Origin: Pseudomonas sp. QS1027
GTDB lineage: Bacteria; Pseudomonadota; Gammaproteobacteria; Pseudomonadales; Pseudomonadaceae
Reading direction: 5' to 3'
DNA length: 64,000 nt
Assembly: GCF_002814235.1 (NCBI RefSeq)
Contig: NZ_PHSU01000038.1
Coordinates: 1 to 64,000 of the forward strand
The notes under the pieces were generated by a model. The model made no database searches and had not been told where the DNA came from. It saw only the letters and a list, made by a program, of their open reading frames with translations. The position numbers and the translations under genes are program-made. Each line of letters opens with the position of its first letter. Positions within the stretch are counted from its first letter, which is position 1. Below, piece after piece: positions 36,716-45,201 of the stretch.

Positions 36716-36739
36716 AAAACCCATCCGAAGATGGGTTTT
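36716..36739 (-). terminator. Rho-independent terminator of dctA
   Basis: A perfect 10-bp stem, AAAACCCATC / GATGGGTTTT, with a CGAA loop lies 18 nt beyond the dctA stop. The A-run on the plus strand supplies the U-tract of the leftward transcript. Confidence 0.9.
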
Positions 36740-36756
36740 CTTATTACCGCTGAAGC

Positions 36757-38088
36757 TTACTTGACGCTTGGCGCCGAGCCTTCGGCTACGCCCAGGTCGT
36801 CCAGTGCGCGCTCGTCTTCAATACCGCGACCACCGGAAGCCAGTTCCGTGTGCAGTTGGTCTTCGTCCAGTTCCTTGACCCACTTGGCCACCACCAGGGT
36901 CGCCACGGCGTTACCCACCAGGTTGGTCAAGGCGCGGGCTTCGGACATGAAACGGTCGATACCGAGGATCAGTGCCAGGCCGGCCACCGGCAGGTGACCT
37001 ACGGCCGAGAGGGTCGCCGCCAGTACAATGAAACCACTACCGGTCACGCCCGCCGCGCCCTTGGAGGACAGCAGCAACACCAGCAACAGGGTGATCTGGT
37101 GGGTGATGTCCATGTGGGTGTCAGTCGCTTGAGCGATGAACACGGCCGCCATGGTCAGGTAGATCGAGGTACCGTCGAGGTTGAAGGAGTAACCGGTTGG
37201 AATGACCAGGCCGACGACCGACTTCTTCGCGCCCAGGCGTTCCATCTTGACCAGCATGCGTGGCAGGGCCGATTCCGAAGAGGAAGTCCCCAGCACGATC
37301 AGCAGCTCTTCACGGATGTAGCGGATCAGTTTCAGTACGCTGAAGCCGTGTGCACGGCAGATGGCGCCCAGTACCACCACCACGAACAGGATGCAGGTGA
37401 TGTAGAAGCAGATCATCAGCTGGCCCAGTTGCACCAGGGAGCTCACACCGTAGGCGCCGATGGTGAAGGCCATGGCACCCAGCGCGCCCAGTGGCGCCAG
37501 TTTCATGATCATGTTGATGATGTTGAACATCACGTGGGCGAAACGATCGATGAACTCCAGCAGCGGCTTGCCGTAGGCACCCAGGCGATGCAGGGCGAAA
37601 CCGAAGATCACCGAGAACATCAGCACTTGCAGGATATCGCCGTTGGCGAAGGCGCCGACGATGGTGTTCGGGATCACGTTGAGGATGAAGCCAACCACGC
37701 TCTGGTCTGCGCCAGCGGTGACGTAGGCCGCGACTTTCGAGGCGTCCAGGGTGGCCACGTCGATGTGCATGCCGTTACCTGGCTGGATCACGTTGACCAC
37801 GACCAGGCCGATCAACAAGGCGATGGTCGAAACCACTTCGAAGTACATCAGTGCATAGCCGCCGGTCTTGCCGACCGCTTTCATGCTCTGCATGCCGGCA
37901 ATGCCGCTGACAACGGTGCAGAAGATGATCGGGGCGATGACCATTTTGATCAGCTTGATGAAGCCGTCACCCAGTGGCTTGAGGGCCACCGCGGTCTGTG
38001 GGTAGAAATGGCCGAGCAGGATGCCGATAGCGATGGCTACGACCACCTGGAAATACAGGGATTTGTACAGTGGCTGACGAGTCGTCAT
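36757..38088 (-). CDS. dctA: C4-dicarboxylate:cation symporter DctA
   Basis: 443 residues from the ATG at 38088 (MTTRQPLYKSLYFQ), preceded by GAGGAA at eight bases; five upstream codons are rejected. It is a full-length member of the dicarboxylate/amino acid:cation symporter family, with eight transmembrane segments and two hairpin loops. Signatures are SSSESALPRML (hairpin 1 serine-rich), PTGYSFNLDGTSIYL and GAAGVTGSGFIVLAATLS. It imports succinate, fumarate and malate with protons, key for pseudomonads, which prefer these acids. It is transcribed alone from a sigma-54 promoter at 38219-38233 and ends at a strong terminator. Confidence 0.97.
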   Translation of the reverse strand: MTTRQPLYKSLYFQVVVAIAIGILLGHFYPQTAVALKPLGDGFIKLIKMVIAPIIFCTVVSGIAGMQSMKAVGKTGGYALMYFEVVSTIALLIGLVVVNVIQPGNGMHIDVATLDASKVAAYVTAGADQSVVGFILNVIPNTIVGAFANGDILQVLMFSVIFGFALHRLGAYGKPLLEFIDRFAHVMFNIINMIMKLAPLGALGAMAFTIGAYGVSSLVQLGQLMICFYITCILFVVVVLGAICRAHGFSVLKLIRYIREELLIVLGTSSSESALPRMLVKMERLGAKKSVVGLVIPTGYSFNLDGTSIYLTMAAVFIAQATDTHMDITHQITLLLVLLLSSKGAAGVTGSGFIVLAATLSAVGHLPVAGLALILGIDRFMSEARALTNLVGNAVATLVVAKWVKELDEDQLHTELASGGRGIEDERALDDLGVAEGSAPSVK

Positions 38089-38218
38089 TGCAAAGTTCCT
38101 CAAGAGATCACACGCCCGTTATCCATCAGCGGCCATGGGACCTGAAGCACGAACCCTCCTGCACTGGAGGGATTTTTGTTTTTTATCGAACTGCGTGGGG
38201 CAGACCGCTTAACTCTTC

Positions 38219-38233
38219 GCAAAGCCCGTGCCA
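38219..38233 (-). promoter_or_regulatory. Sigma-54 (RpoN) promoter of dctA
   Basis: The minus-strand text TGGCACGGGCTTTGC matches the consensus TGGCACG-N4-TTGC exactly, with GG at -24 and GC at -12. It is about 130 nt upstream of the dctA start. DctB-DctD control of dctA by RpoN is established in pseudomonads and rhizobia. Confidence 0.9.
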
Positions 38234-38311
38234 CTTTTGCAAAATAGCGGCAAAGCCTTTAGCCATCATGCCTGCCGGGTTTTATCGCGCTATCACCCTT
38301 ACAGCATAGAT

Positions 38312-38366
38312 GGCGGATTTCCGCCCATCCACCCCAAAGCACCCGAGGATTTGGCGGATATCCGCC
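38312..38366. promoter_or_regulatory. Two palindromic sites upstream of the dctA sigma-54 promoter
   Basis: GGCGGATTTCCGCC (38312-38325) and the perfect palindrome GGCGGATATCCGCC (38353-38366) lie 41 bp apart, about four helical turns, and 79 and 120 bp upstream of the -24 element. This is the usual layout of enhancer sites for a dimeric sigma-54 activator, most likely DctD. They also lie just before the AraC-type gene, so autoregulation by that protein is an alternative. Confidence 0.7.
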
Positions 38367-38423
38367 TTGTCCCTGCGTCATTTCCATGACTAACATCGGC
38401 CACTCAATGGACGGAAGCGCCCC

Positions 38424-39422
38424 ATGCGTGAACGCAGTATCGCCAGCCACTTCGCCCGCGCCGCCCTGGAGGGTGCGCGTCGGCAGAACCACGACTGTGC
38501 GCCACTGCTGCAACGCCTGGGCATCGCTGCGCAGTGGCTCGACGAACCGCGGGCACGCCTGGCGCCAGAGCAGTTCACCCAACTGCTGCAAGGGCTCTGG
38601 CTGGAGCTGGACGACGAATACCTGGGGTTCGGCCAGAGCCGCTGCCAACGCGGCACTTTCGCCATGATGATGCATGCGCTGATTCATTGTCCGACCCTGG
38701 AAAAGGCCCTGAACCGCGGCCTGCTGTTCTACAGCCTGTTCCCCGACGCGCCACGCCTGCAGCTCAGCCGCGAAGGCGACTGCGTGCGCCTGAGCCTGGA
38801 CGCCTCGAACCTGTGGGACCCGGATCACTTTCTCAGCGAATGCCTGCTGGTGGTCTGGCACCGCCTGGGCAGTTGGCTGATCGGCCAGCGCATTCGCCTG
38901 CTCGAGGCCAGCTTCGGTTACCCGAGGCCCGACCACGCCAGTGAATACGACCTGTTGTTTCCTTGCCCCCTGAGCTTCGACGCCGCCACCAGCAGCCTGC
39001 TGTTCAGCAGCCGTTACCTGGGCATGCCGTTGCAGCAGGACGAACGCACGCTCAAACAGTTCCTCGGCCGCGCCCCCGCCGACCTGCTGGCCCGCCCCGA
39101 CGATGGCGACAGCCTGAGCAGCCAACTGCGGCGCCTGCTCAGCCGGGATGCCAGTCGCTGGCTGGACCTGGAGGCGGTCGCCCAGCACCTGCACATCAGC
39201 CCGCAGACCCTGCGCCGGCATTTGCGCGAGGAAGGCACGAGTTTTCAGGAACTCAAGGATCAACTGCGGCGGGACATCGCCATCTACCATCTGGGCCGTA
39301 GCGAACTGTCATTGCAACAGATCGCCGAACAGCTGGGTTTTTCCGAGCCCTCGGCCTTTCACCGGGCCTTCAAGAAGTGGACCGGCCTGACTCCCGGAGC
39401 CTATCGCGCCCAGGAACTGTAG
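38424..39422 (+). CDS. AraC-family transcriptional regulator
   Basis: 332 residues. The N-terminal ligand-binding domain is of the OruR/'arabinose_bd' type (LEKALNRGLLFYSLF, LLFPCPLSFDAATSSLLFS), followed by two helix-turn-helix units: LEAVAQHLHISPQTLRRHLREEG and LSLQQIAEQLGFSEPSAFHRAFKKWTG, ending in the typical P.YR. It binds DNA as an activator of nearby or distant metabolic genes. GGAAG precedes the ATG. It is divergent from dctA but separated from it by the sigma-54 control region; its inducer and target are not evident. It converges with phoQ, 15 nt apart. Confidence 0.92.
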   Translation: MRERSIASHFARAALEGARRQNHDCAPLLQRLGIAAQWLDEPRARLAPEQFTQLLQGLWLELDDEYLGFGQSRCQRGTFAMMMHALIHCPTLEKALNRGLLFYSLFPDAPRLQLSREGDCVRLSLDASNLWDPDHFLSECLLVVWHRLGSWLIGQRIRLLEASFGYPRPDHASEYDLLFPCPLSFDAATSSLLFSSRYLGMPLQQDERTLKQFLGRAPADLLARPDDGDSLSSQLRRLLSRDASRWLDLEAVAQHLHISPQTLRRHLREEGTSFQELKDQLRRDIAIYHLGRSELSLQQIAEQLGFSEPSAFHRAFKKWTGLTPGAYRAQEL

Positions 39423-39437
39423 AGGTGGGCCCGACAG

Positions 39438-40784
39438 TTACTGCGGCGGGAAATGGATGCGGAACGATGCGCCACCCAGGGTCGAATCCCCCAGGGTCAT
39501 CTCGGCGTCGTAGCTCTGGATGATGTCCTGGACCACCGCCAGGCCGATGCCCTGCCCCGGATGCTGACGGTCCAGGCGCTCGCCGCGCTGCAGAATCCGC
39601 GCCCGCTGGTCGGGCGGCACCCCTGGCCCGTCGTCCTCGACATACACCTCGACCCCCTGCAAGCCCCGGCGCAGGCTGACCCGCACCTGACCCAGGCACA
39701 GGCGATAGGCGTTCTCCAGCAGATTGCCCAACAATTCCAGCAACGCGCCCTGCTCGATCGGCACATGGCTGAACTGCGGCACGTCGATGGCGACCTTTAC
39801 CTGCTTGTCGCGATAGACCTTGTCGAGGGTGCTGCACAGGCTGTCGAGCACCGGGCGCAGTTCGACCTGGTGCCGGACCAGGCCGCTCTTGCGCAAGCTG
39901 GCGCGTTGCAACTGATAGCTGATCTGCTGGTTCATCCGTTCGATCTGGCTCTGCAGGACCCGGGCCTGCTCGCGATCCTGCGGCCGCTGCGCCATGCCTT
40001 CACTGACCCCTTGGAGGACCGCCAGGGGCGTTTTCAGGCTGTGGGCCAGATCGTCCAGGGAATCGCGATAGCGGCTGCGCTGTTCGCGCTCGCTGCGCAA
40101 CAGGCGGTTGAGGGAGCCGGTCAGGCGCAGCAGTTCCCGCGGATGCTCCTCGCTGAGGCTTTCCAGTTCGCCGCTCTCGATCTGGTCCAGTTCCTGGCTC
40201 AGCCGCCGCAACGCGCGCAGGCCCCAGGTCAGGCCGAGCCAGAGCAGGGCCAGCAGCACGGACAAGGCGGCGCCGAAGCCCAGGTAGAGTTTTTCCCGCA
40301 GGCCGGCCAGGGTCATGTTGTATTCGCGCATCGGTTGCAGGGCGACAAAGCTGTAGGCGGCGCTCTTGCCGCCAAGCAACTTGACCTCGACGTCATAGAC
40401 GAAGAACTCGTTGCCGTTGTCCTCGCGGATTTTCGCGAACTCGTTGCCGCGCCCGTCATACCGCGGGCGGTAATTGATGTGCTCTTCCTGGGTTGCCCGC
40501 GAACGCCAGACCAGGCGTCCCTCACGGTCGAAGATATAACCCAGCAGGCGGCTGTCGGGCAGGTTGAATCGCTCGTCGGGGAGCAGATCGGGCATCTGCA
40601 GCTTCTGTTTTTCGATGCGCGCCGCGGAAATCAGCGTGGTCACGTCCGAGGCCAGGCGTTGCTCGATGGAATCCTGCAAGGCCAGGCTGAACGCCCCCTG
40701 CATCGCCGGCAACAGGGCCAGCATGAACAATATCGCCAGGATGGTGGCGGCCAGCATCAGCCGCACCCGTAGCGAACGAATCAC
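39438..40784 (-). CDS. phoQ: Sensor histidine kinase PhoQ
   Basis: 448 residues. Transmembrane helices lie at about 9-30 and 170-190. The periplasmic sensor domain between them is acidic and short, as in Pseudomonas PhoQ. HAMP follows, then the phosphoacceptor motif LAHSLKTPLAVLQG (His near 250), the N box NLLENAYRLC, the G boxes EDDGPGVPP and GQGIGLAVV. It senses low Mg2+ and cationic peptides and phosphorylates PhoP. It overlaps phoP by 4 nt (ATGA), so the two are translated together. Confidence 0.93.
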   Translation of the reverse strand: MIRSLRVRLMLAATILAILFMLALLPAMQGAFSLALQDSIEQRLASDVTTLISAARIEKQKLQMPDLLPDERFNLPDSRLLGYIFDREGRLVWRSRATQEEHINYRPRYDGRGNEFAKIREDNGNEFFVYDVEVKLLGGKSAAYSFVALQPMREYNMTLAGLREKLYLGFGAALSVLLALLWLGLTWGLRALRRLSQELDQIESGELESLSEEHPRELLRLTGSLNRLLRSEREQRSRYRDSLDDLAHSLKTPLAVLQGVSEGMAQRPQDREQARVLQSQIERMNQQISYQLQRASLRKSGLVRHQVELRPVLDSLCSTLDKVYRDKQVKVAIDVPQFSHVPIEQGALLELLGNLLENAYRLCLGQVRVSLRRGLQGVEVYVEDDGPGVPPDQRARILQRGERLDRQHPGQGIGLAVVQDIIQSYDAEMTLGDSTLGGASFRIHFPPQ

Positions 40785-41458
40785 CGGCAGCGCTCGTTGA
40801 ACAGGTAGCCCAGGCCCCGCACGGTATCGATAGGTTTGAACCCGACAGGTCCTTCCAGCTTGCGCCGCAAGCGCCCGACCAGCACCTCTATTACATTCGG
40901 ATCACGCTCGTCGTCGTCCGGGTACAACTGCTCCATCAGACGATCCTTGGCCACCACCTGCTGGTGATGACGCATCAGGTATTCGAGAATCCGGTATTCG
41001 TAGGCCGTCAGCGCCAGGGGCTGGTCGTCGAGGGAGGCCTGCTTGCGATTGAGGTCCAGCAGCAGGGGGCCGGCGGTAATGGTCGACTGGGTGAAACCGC
41101 TGGAGCGCCGCAGCAAGGCATTCATCCGTGCCTCCAGTTCCTCGAACTGAAAGGGCTTGACCAGATAGTCGTCGGCACCGGCGGCCAGGCCTTCGACCTT
41201 GTCCTGCCAGTTGCCGCGCGCGGTGAGAATCAGGATCGGGAAAACCTTGCCGCGCGAGCGCAGTTGGCGGATCAGGTCCAGTCCGCCCATGCCCGGCAGG
41301 CCGAGATCGATCACCGCCAGGTCATGATGGAACTGCTCGGTCTGGTACAGCGCCTCTTCGGCATTGCCCACCGCCTCGACCACGTGGCCACTGTCGCTCA
41401 AGCGGGTCTGCAAGTGATGGCGCAACAACGCTTCGTCTTCTACCACCAGCAATTTCAT
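40781..41458 (-). CDS. phoP: Response regulator PhoP
   Basis: 225 residues. The receiver domain has acidic pocket ED (9-10), phosphoacceptor DLGLPGMGG (Asp near 51) and KPF (Lys near 101). A winged-helix DNA-binding domain ends in VLVGRLRRKLEG and TVRGLGYLF. It activates Mg2+-starvation and lipid A modification genes. GGGAGAG precedes the ATG. A candidate PhoP box lies at 41596-41612. In P. aeruginosa phoPQ follows oprH; here no oprH-like gene is next to it. Confidence 0.95.
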   Translation of the reverse strand: MKLLVVEDEALLRHHLQTRLSDSGHVVEAVGNAEEALYQTEQFHHDLAVIDLGLPGMGGLDLIRQLRSRGKVFPILILTARGNWQDKVEGLAAGADDYLVKPFQFEELEARMNALLRRSSGFTQSTITAGPLLLDLNRKQASLDDQPLALTAYEYRILEYLMRHHQQVVAKDRLMEQLYPDDDERDPNVIEVLVGRLRRKLEGPVGFKPIDTVRGLGYLFNERCR

Positions 41459-41595
41459 AGTGCTCTCCCAACGCTACCGGCATCGCTTCGCCCATAACGG
41501 TAACTCAGTTCTGCCAAAGTGTTTCATGAAAGACACGGCCGACCAGCCAGCAGCAGATTCGCGCATCATCATTGATACAGAGTAAACAAGCGGCC

Positions 41596-41612
41596 CTGAA
41601 CTCCCCCTGAAC
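41596..41612 (-). promoter_or_regulatory. Candidate PhoP box (autoregulation)
   Basis: The minus strand reads GTTCAG-N5-GTTCAG, an exact hexamer direct repeat with a 5-nt spacer, the architecture of PhoP boxes. It lies about 138 nt upstream of phoP, with TACTCT 11 nt further on as a possible -10. It also lies upstream of the divergent phosphopantetheinyl transferase gene. Confidence 0.7.
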
Positions 41613-41676
41613 ACATTTGGATGGACAAGGGAATCGGATCTGGAAAGCGCCGCCCCAACCCGGCAAAATGCCCGAC

Positions 41677-42402
41677 ATGAACAGCCTCCCCGCCCTACCC
41701 GTTTGCTGCACGCCCCTCGACGCCCATTGGCCGTTGCCCGAGGCCGTGGCGCATTGCGTCTTGCTCAGCACCCGGTTCAGTCCGTCGCAGCTCGCCGCGG
41801 ACGATTTCCAGCGTAGCCGCATCGAACCGCCGGCGAGTATTCAACGCTCGGTGGCCAAACGCCAGGCCGAGTTTCTCGCCGGGCGCCTCTGTGCTCGCGC
41901 CGCCCTGCGGCAGCTGGACGGTACCGACTGCGTTCCGGCCATTGGTGAAGACCGTGCGCCGATCTGGCCTGCCCATATCACCGGTTCCATCACCCACGGC
42001 ACCGGCCGGGCCGCCGCCATCGTTGCGCCTAAATCCCACTGGCGGGGCCTGGGCATGGACCTGGAAGACCTGCTGAGCGCAGACCGGGCCGAGCGACTGG
42101 CCGGCGAAATCCTGACTCCGGCCGAGATGGAGCGCATGGCCGCAGGTTCCGCCGAACAGATCGCCCTGCTGGTGACCCTGACCTTCTCGGTCAAGGAAAG
42201 CCTGTTCAAGGCGCTCTACCCGCTGGTGCAGAAGCGGTTTTACTTCGAGCACGCCGAAGTGCTGGAGTGGGATATCAGTGGGCAGGTGCGCCTGCGTCTG
42301 CTGACAGACCTGTCCAGTGAATGGTGCCATGGCACGGAATTGCAGGCGCAGTTCGGCCTGCATGAAGGGCAATTGCTGAGCCTGGTCGCCATCCCGGCTT
42401 GA
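41677..42402 (+). CDS. 4'-phosphopantetheinyl transferase (EntD/PcpS type)
   Basis: 241 residues from the ATG at 41677; an ATG three codons earlier is possible, and neither has a good ribosome-binding site. The family motifs are RQAEFLAGRLCARAAL, GSITHG, GLGMDLEDL (Mg2+-binding aspartate) and FSVKESLFKALYP (the WxxKEA-like motif). It transfers phosphopantetheine from CoA to carrier proteins of fatty acid, siderophore and polyketide synthesis; pseudomonads usually have a single enzyme of broad range, called PcpS. It is divergent from phoP. Confidence 0.9.
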   Translation: MNSLPALPVCCTPLDAHWPLPEAVAHCVLLSTRFSPSQLAADDFQRSRIEPPASIQRSVAKRQAEFLAGRLCARAALRQLDGTDCVPAIGEDRAPIWPAHITGSITHGTGRAAAIVAPKSHWRGLGMDLEDLLSADRAERLAGEILTPAEMERMAAGSAEQIALLVTLTFSVKESLFKALYPLVQKRFYFEHAEVLEWDISGQVRLRLLTDLSSEWCHGTELQAQFGLHEGQLLSLVAIPA

Positions 42403-42440
42403 ATATCACCTTAGAGCCTTGCTGTGTGCCTGCCGACGCT

Positions 42441-42465
42441 ATCGCCAGCAAGCCGGCGCCTACAG
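42441..42465. repeat. Single REP element
   Basis: ATCGCCAGCAAGCCGGCGCC followed by TACAG is one arm of the 'CCGGCTTGCTGGCGAT' class with one changed base. No partner arm is visible within 100 nt, so this is a solitary REP. It lies between the convergent phosphopantetheinyl transferase and rstB-like genes. Confidence 0.85.
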
Positions 42466-42496
42466 GAGATCAGCGTCACCCAGGGAGCGAGCAGCC

Positions 42497-44107
42497 TCAG
42501 GCCTTGTCCTGATAACGCGGCCAGCTCAGGCTGAAGCACGCACCATCGAGCAACTGGCTCTTGCCGATCAGTGCCCGCCCTTCGTGCCAGTGGATGATCC
42601 GCCGCACGATGGACAATCCCAGGCCGTGCCCTCCCGAGGCCCGGGTCCGGCTGTCATCCAGGCGCATGAACGGCGTGAAGATCCGCTCCCAGGCACTTTC
42701 CGGTACCCCGGGGCCGTCGTCCTCGACATCCACCCGGCAACGCAACGGCCCGACCTGGTAGCTGATGCAGACCTGCGACTGCGCATGGCGCATCGCGTTG
42801 CTGACCAGGTTCTGCAAGGCCCGATGCAGGTAACGCGGCTCGGCCTCGACCCACACCTCGTCTCCGGTGGCCAGTGGAAAGCACAGCCCGCGGGTCACCC
42901 GCACCTCCACCCGCAATGGCGCCAGCTCGCCGATCACCTGGTCGACCAGGGCACTGAGGTCGATCCGCCGGAAATCCAACGCCGGGGTGCCCTGCTCCAG
43001 GCGGGCGTAGGTCAGCATCTCGTCCACCAGCCGGTCGAGGTCCTGGATATCGCCATCCATGCCCTCCATATATTTGTGCCGGGCCTCGGGCGTCTGCGCA
43101 TCGCCAATCATTTCCAGGCCGAAACGCAGGCGTGCCACCGGGGTACGCAGCTCATGGGACACCGCTCGCACCAGTTCGCGCTGGATCATCAGCGAACGTT
43201 GCAGGTGTTCGGCCATGCCGTTGAACGCTGCCGCCAGGCGCCCGATGGAGTCCACGCCACCGGCCGGCACGCGGGTTTCCAGATTGCCCTGGGCCAACCG
43301 CGTGGCCGCCGACTCGAGCCCGCGCAGGCGCCGTTCCAGCCGTCGCACCAGCAGGTAGACGATCAGGCCGATCAAGCTCAAGCCGAGCACGGCAATCAGC
43401 ACCAGCCACTGCGCCGGGTAGGGGTTCATCTGATACAGCGGGCCGATTTCCAGGACCCAGGGCGTACCGGACAGGCCGGCAAACACCCGGATCGAATCAC
43501 CCCCCTTGCCCAGGGCCATGACCGTGTCGCCTTCGCTGATCCGCCGGCGCTGGTCTTCATCCATATCGGCCTGGTCCAGGGTGACCAGCTTCATGTCGAA
43601 ACCAAAACCCTTGTCACGCTTGAGCGCCGCCAGGCGTGCCGGCTGTTCGGCATCCGGATAGCGCACCAGTTCGTCGGCCAACAGGTAGATGGTCGCCCGG
43701 GCCAACTGTTCGCTGATCTGCTGGACCTCTCCAGTTAATACCAACTGCTCCGGGTCACTGACCAATCGATAGACCTTCGCCGCATAAGGCCCGGTCTGCT
43801 CCACCAGGGCCTGGCCGCGCAGCACCCGGGTACGCTGGCCGAGATCCAGGTGCACATCGGCCAGTGTCTGCAGGGCCAGCGGAATACCCAACAGCCGCTC
43901 CCACACCGCCAGGGCCCGACGGCGCTCGATTTCATCCATCGGCCGCAGGTTGTCGGCCATCAGCGAGAAGGTGCCATGGGCCAGGTGCTCGCGATATTGC
44001 TCGCTGCGCACCTGGTTGAGCAGGTGCAGGGCCAGCACCCCGAGCAACGCCACCAGCACCAGCGCGGCGCACATGCCGCCGTAGATGCGCAGGAAGATCG
44101 AGTTCAC
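42497..44107 (-). CDS. RstB-like sensor histidine kinase
   Basis: 536 residues. The N-terminal MNSIFLRIYGGMCAALVLVALLG is transmembrane helix 1, with a ~300-residue periplasmic region. Transmembrane helix 2 comes at about 222-245 (LVLIAVLGLSLIGLIVYLLV), then HAMP, then VSHELRTPVARLRF (phosphoacceptor His near 320), the N box NLVSNAMRHA, EDDGPGVPE and GHGLGLSIVRRI. The layout resembles RstB. The signal is unknown. It overlaps its regulator by 4 nt (ATGA). Confidence 0.88.
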   Translation of the reverse strand: MNSIFLRIYGGMCAALVLVALLGVLALHLLNQVRSEQYREHLAHGTFSLMADNLRPMDEIERRRALAVWERLLGIPLALQTLADVHLDLGQRTRVLRGQALVEQTGPYAAKVYRLVSDPEQLVLTGEVQQISEQLARATIYLLADELVRYPDAEQPARLAALKRDKGFGFDMKLVTLDQADMDEDQRRRISEGDTVMALGKGGDSIRVFAGLSGTPWVLEIGPLYQMNPYPAQWLVLIAVLGLSLIGLIVYLLVRRLERRLRGLESAATRLAQGNLETRVPAGGVDSIGRLAAAFNGMAEHLQRSLMIQRELVRAVSHELRTPVARLRFGLEMIGDAQTPEARHKYMEGMDGDIQDLDRLVDEMLTYARLEQGTPALDFRRIDLSALVDQVIGELAPLRVEVRVTRGLCFPLATGDEVWVEAEPRYLHRALQNLVSNAMRHAQSQVCISYQVGPLRCRVDVEDDGPGVPESAWERIFTPFMRLDDSRTRASGGHGLGLSIVRRIIHWHEGRALIGKSQLLDGACFSLSWPRYQDKA

Positions 44108-44826
44108 GACGGCAGGCCTGCGAACGCTTCGGGGACGAACAGATAACCCTTGCTGCGAATGGTCTTGATCAGCCGTGGATGCTCGGGGTCGTCGCCGATT
44201 TTCGGGCGAATACGCGAAATACGCACATCAATGGAGCGGTCCTGGCCGTCATAACCGATGCCGCGCAAGGCGGTGAAGATTTCTTCGCGAGAAAGGATCC
44301 GCCCGGCATTCGCCACCAGCAACCAGAGCAGATCGAACTCGGCGCTGGTCAGTTCGATCCCCGCCCCGCTCAGCCAGGCCTCGCGCAAGGCGTTGTCGAT
44401 CAGCAGCGGGCCGAACTGCAGGCGCCGGACCTTTTCCTCGGCCGCGCCCTGAAGCGGCTCGCCGCGCCGCAACAGCGCGCGGATCCGCGCCAGCAACAGG
44501 CGCGGGCGCACCGGCTTGCAGACATAATCGTCGGCCCCCAGGTCCAGCCCCTGGATCTGGTCGAGATCGTCGGTGCGTGCGGTCAGCATCAGGATCACCC
44601 CGTCGTAGCGCTCGCGCACCTTGCGGCAGATGCTCAGGCCATCCTCGCCGGGCAGCATCAGGTCGAGAATCACCAGGTCGGGCTGCTCGGCGATAATCCG
44701 CTCGGCGGCCCGGGCGCCGTTGCCCTCGATGGAGACCCGCAAGCCGTTGCTCTCCAGGTACTCACGGGTCAACTCGGCCAGACGCTGGTCATCCTCGACT
44801 ATCAATACCTGCCAGGCTTGCTCCAC
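44104..44826 (-). CDS. RstA-like OmpR-family response regulator
   Basis: 240 residues from the GTG at 44826, which has AGAGG eight bases upstream and gives the usual OmpR-family length. Upstream in-frame ATGs (44886, 44943) have no ribosome-binding site. The receiver has EDD (9-11), LDLMLPGEDG (phosphoacceptor Asp) and KPVRPR (Lys). The winged-helix domain ends with SIDVRISRIRPKIG and TIRSKGYLFVPE. It pairs with the RstB-like kinase. It is divergent from nrdA and shares the long intergenic region; whether it controls nrdA is not shown. Confidence 0.88.
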   Translation of the reverse strand: MEQAWQVLIVEDDQRLAELTREYLESNGLRVSIEGNGARAAERIIAEQPDLVILDLMLPGEDGLSICRKVRERYDGVILMLTARTDDLDQIQGLDLGADDYVCKPVRPRLLLARIRALLRRGEPLQGAAEEKVRRLQFGPLLIDNALREAWLSGAGIELTSAEFDLLWLLVANAGRILSREEIFTALRGIGYDGQDRSIDVRISRIRPKIGDDPEHPRLIKTIRSKGYLFVPEAFAGLPS

Positions 44827-45118
44827 GGGGGCGACCTCTGCGTGTAAATGTTCAGTGTTGAAAGGATCCACCCGTCTTTTTGTCATGATTTGGGAGGATA
44901 TAGAAAGGCTAGGGCCGGCCGATTGTAGCAACGACAGGGTCATCGCACACACGCCAGGATTGGCGCTCGGTCACGGGCTTTTTTTGTGATAGGGTTCGCG
45001 CCCGCAAAAATCCGCGGGCAAGGTTGGCAGCGGTAAAAAACAATGACAGGCGGTGCAATCCCTGCCTGCCGCGGCCTACACGCGCTTTCAAGCTTTCATA
45101 CACAAATTACGCACAGAT

Positions 45119-45127
45119 TTATCCACA
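45119..45127 (+). promoter_or_regulatory. DnaA box upstream of nrdA
   Basis: TTATCCACA is an exact match to the 9-bp DnaA consensus. In E. coli DnaA binds the nrdAB promoter region to link dNTP supply with replication. This copy lies 28 bp upstream of the first NrdR box. Confidence 0.75.
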
Positions 45128-45154
45128 GGCAGTACGTTGCAATCAGCCCCCAAA

Positions 45155-45201
45155 ACGCATTATCTTGTATCTCGGCAGCAAAAAAACCCAACATGTAGGG
45201 T
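45155..45201. promoter_or_regulatory. Tandem candidate NrdR boxes upstream of nrdA
   Basis: ACGCATTATCTTGTAT (45155-45170) and ACCCAACATGTAGGGT (45186-45201) each match the NrdR consensus ACACWATATATWGTGT at 12 of 16 positions. They are exactly 31 bp apart start to start, about three helical turns, the spacing typical of paired NrdR boxes. NrdR represses ribonucleotide reductase genes when dATP is high. The second box could also fold as a weak hairpin. Confidence 0.7.

Noticed and set aside
36473..36724. An N-terminal extension of the CoA-transferase from 36724
   Set aside because: The extra 84 codons pass straight through the REPIN at 36588-36677, and the family's N-terminal motif begins at the ATG at 36472.
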